Both the position numbers and the translations under genes were made by a program. This document shows positions 63,223-64,000 of a stretch of DNA of 64,000 bases, piece after piece; within the stretch, counting starts at the first letter, position 1; the number at the start of each line of letters is the position of its first letter. The stretch is from Fertoeibacter niger (lineage in GTDB: Bacteria; Pseudomonadota; Alphaproteobacteria; Rhodobacterales; Rhodobacteraceae). The stretch lies in NCBI RefSeq assembly GCF_009380135.2, contig NZ_WHUT02000003.1:62001-126000 (forward strand), written 5' to 3'. Under the pieces are notes generated by a model. That model was not told where the DNA came from. It did no database searches and saw nothing but the letters and a program-made list of their open reading frames with translations.

Positions 63223-64000
63223 TCACAGCGGAATGTTATCGTGCTTTTTCCAAGGATTGCTGAGTTTCTTGCCGCGCAGCGCCGCAAAAGCGCGTGCCAC
63301 GCGGCGACGCGTTGAATGCGGCAGGATCACCTCGTCGATGAACCCACGTTCGGCGGCCACGAAGGGGTTTGCAAACCGCGCCTCATAGTCCTTTGCACGT
63401 TGTGCGATCTGCGCCGGATCACCCAACTCGCTGCGATACAGGATCTCGCTCGCCCCCTTGGCCCCCATCACCGCAATTTCGGCGGTGGGCCAGGCGTAAT
63501 TCACATCGCCGCGCAGATGTTTTGACGCCATCACGTCATAGGCCCCGCCATAGGCCTTGCGGGTGATTACCGTCACCTTCGGCACCGTCGCCTCGCCATA
63601 GGCGAACAGCAGCTTCGCGCCGTGTTTGATGACACCGCCCAATTCCTGCGCTACACCGGGCAAAAAGCCGGGCACATCCACCAGCGTCAGGATCGGGATC
63701 TCGAAGGCGTCGCAGAACCGCACGAAACGCGCGGCCTTGCGGCTGCTGTCAATGTCAAGACAACCCGCCAGCACCATGGGCTGATTGGCCACCACGCCCA
63801 CGCTGCGGCCTTCGAGACGCAAGAAACCTATGATGATGTTCGCCGCGTAATCCTTTTGAATCTCGAAGAAATCGCCCTCATCGGCCAGTTTGAGGATCAG
63901 CTCTTTCATGTCATAGGGCTGGTTGGGGTTGTCGGGGATCAGCGTATCCAGGCTGTTCTCGACCCGCGCCACGTCATCAAAGAACGGCCGCACCGGCCCT
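63223..64000 (-). CDS. pccB: Propionyl-CoA carboxylase beta subunit (5' truncated by window edge)
   Basis: Open to the right edge; 259 residues of the C-terminal carboxyltransferase domain are visible. Residues read [20 protein letters not shown], then [40 protein letters not shown] and [20 protein letters not shown], all diagnostic of PccB. The C-terminus ends [15 protein letters not shown]. It accepts the carboxyl group from PccA's biotin and transfers it to propionyl-CoA. It heads the minus-strand series that leads to the DUF6497 gene, small genes and pccA. Confidence 0.95.
   Translation of the reverse strand, partial: GPVRPFFDDVARVENSLDTLIPDNPNQPYDMKELILKLADEGDFFEIQKDYAANIIIGFLRLEGRSVGVVANQPMVLAGCLDIDSSRKAARFVRFCDAFEIPILTLVDVPGFLPGVAQELGGVIKHGAKLLFAYGEATVPKVTVITRKAYGGAYDVMASKHLRGDVNYAWPTAEIAVMGAKGASEILYRSELGDPAQIAQRAKDYEARFANPFVAAERGFIDEVILPHSTRRRVARAFAALRGKKLSNPWKKHDNIPL

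Overview
The window is 64 kb of GC-rich, densely coding chromosome from an alphaproteobacterium, almost certainly a member of the Rhodobacteraceae (Rhodobacter/Gemmobacter/Tabrizicola type). The main reasons are the gene content (lysC next to ptsP, HdaA, MmcB, YciB, the short ProS, a RibB with a degenerate RibA half), many small family-restricted secreted proteins and lipoproteins, and a tRNA-His that appears to lack the extra 5' G. No insertion sequence, prophage, integrase, CRISPR array, rRNA operon or replication origin was seen. The window looks like core chromosome, with one accessory-looking surface polysaccharide segment.

Layout. 1-5.1 kb: 3' end of a glutathione S-transferase, YciB, an EamA transporter, FtsY, an AlkB-like membrane di-iron hydroxylase and a small secreted protein. 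5.1-15.7 kb: XseA, PurD, aspartokinase, a DUF1963 protein, PtsP and Tex. 15.7-19.9 kb: rhodanese, tRNA-His, GNAT, a 74-residue protein, MmcB, a probable 6S RNA gene with its own promoter, a DUF481 outer-membrane protein and a VOC protein. 19.9-23.2 kb: riboflavin/nusB operon (ribE, an orphan gene, ribB-ribA-like, ribH, nusB). 23.4-28.0 kb: capsule genes kpsS, a Wza/KpsD-like lipoprotein and kpsC. 28.0-35.4 kb: MarR regulator, sdhE with an XRE regulator, aspartate aminotransferase and small genes, a methyltransferase, a MATE pump, and a NicO/DUF1007 metal transport pair. 35.6-39.1 kb: a LuxR-type regulator fused to a catalytically degenerate alpha/beta hydrolase, a divergent GST, and an epimerase. 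39.4-47.7 kb: ParE, a VWA protein, a small DMT protein, cytochrome c, LolD/LolC, an oxidoreductase and ProS. 47.9-56.4 kb: an AI-2E-family permease, HdaA, Ppk (with a candidate Pho box) and Ppx, followed by VOC, DnaJ/TerB and EEP-nuclease genes that overlap or nearly abut. 56.5-64 kb: the propionyl-CoA to succinyl-CoA route (methylmalonyl-CoA mutase, PccA, PccB) with small orphan genes between.

How the genes work together. The clearest units are riboflavin synthesis with nusB, polyphosphate synthesis and breakdown (ppk-ppx), capsule glycolipid assembly and export (kpsS/kpsD-like/kpsC), lipoprotein release (lolCD), and propionate assimilation (pccA, pccB, mcm). No complete, obviously new multi-gene system was found. 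The observations most worth a second look are the LuxR-pseudohydrolase fusion, the 6S RNA/DUF481 neighbourhood, the tRNA-His end structure, a helically phased direct repeat ahead of the AlkB-like gene, the orphan gene in the riboflavin operon, a palindromic intergenic repeat family placed at gene ends, and a 45-residue lipoprotein gene that is easily missed.
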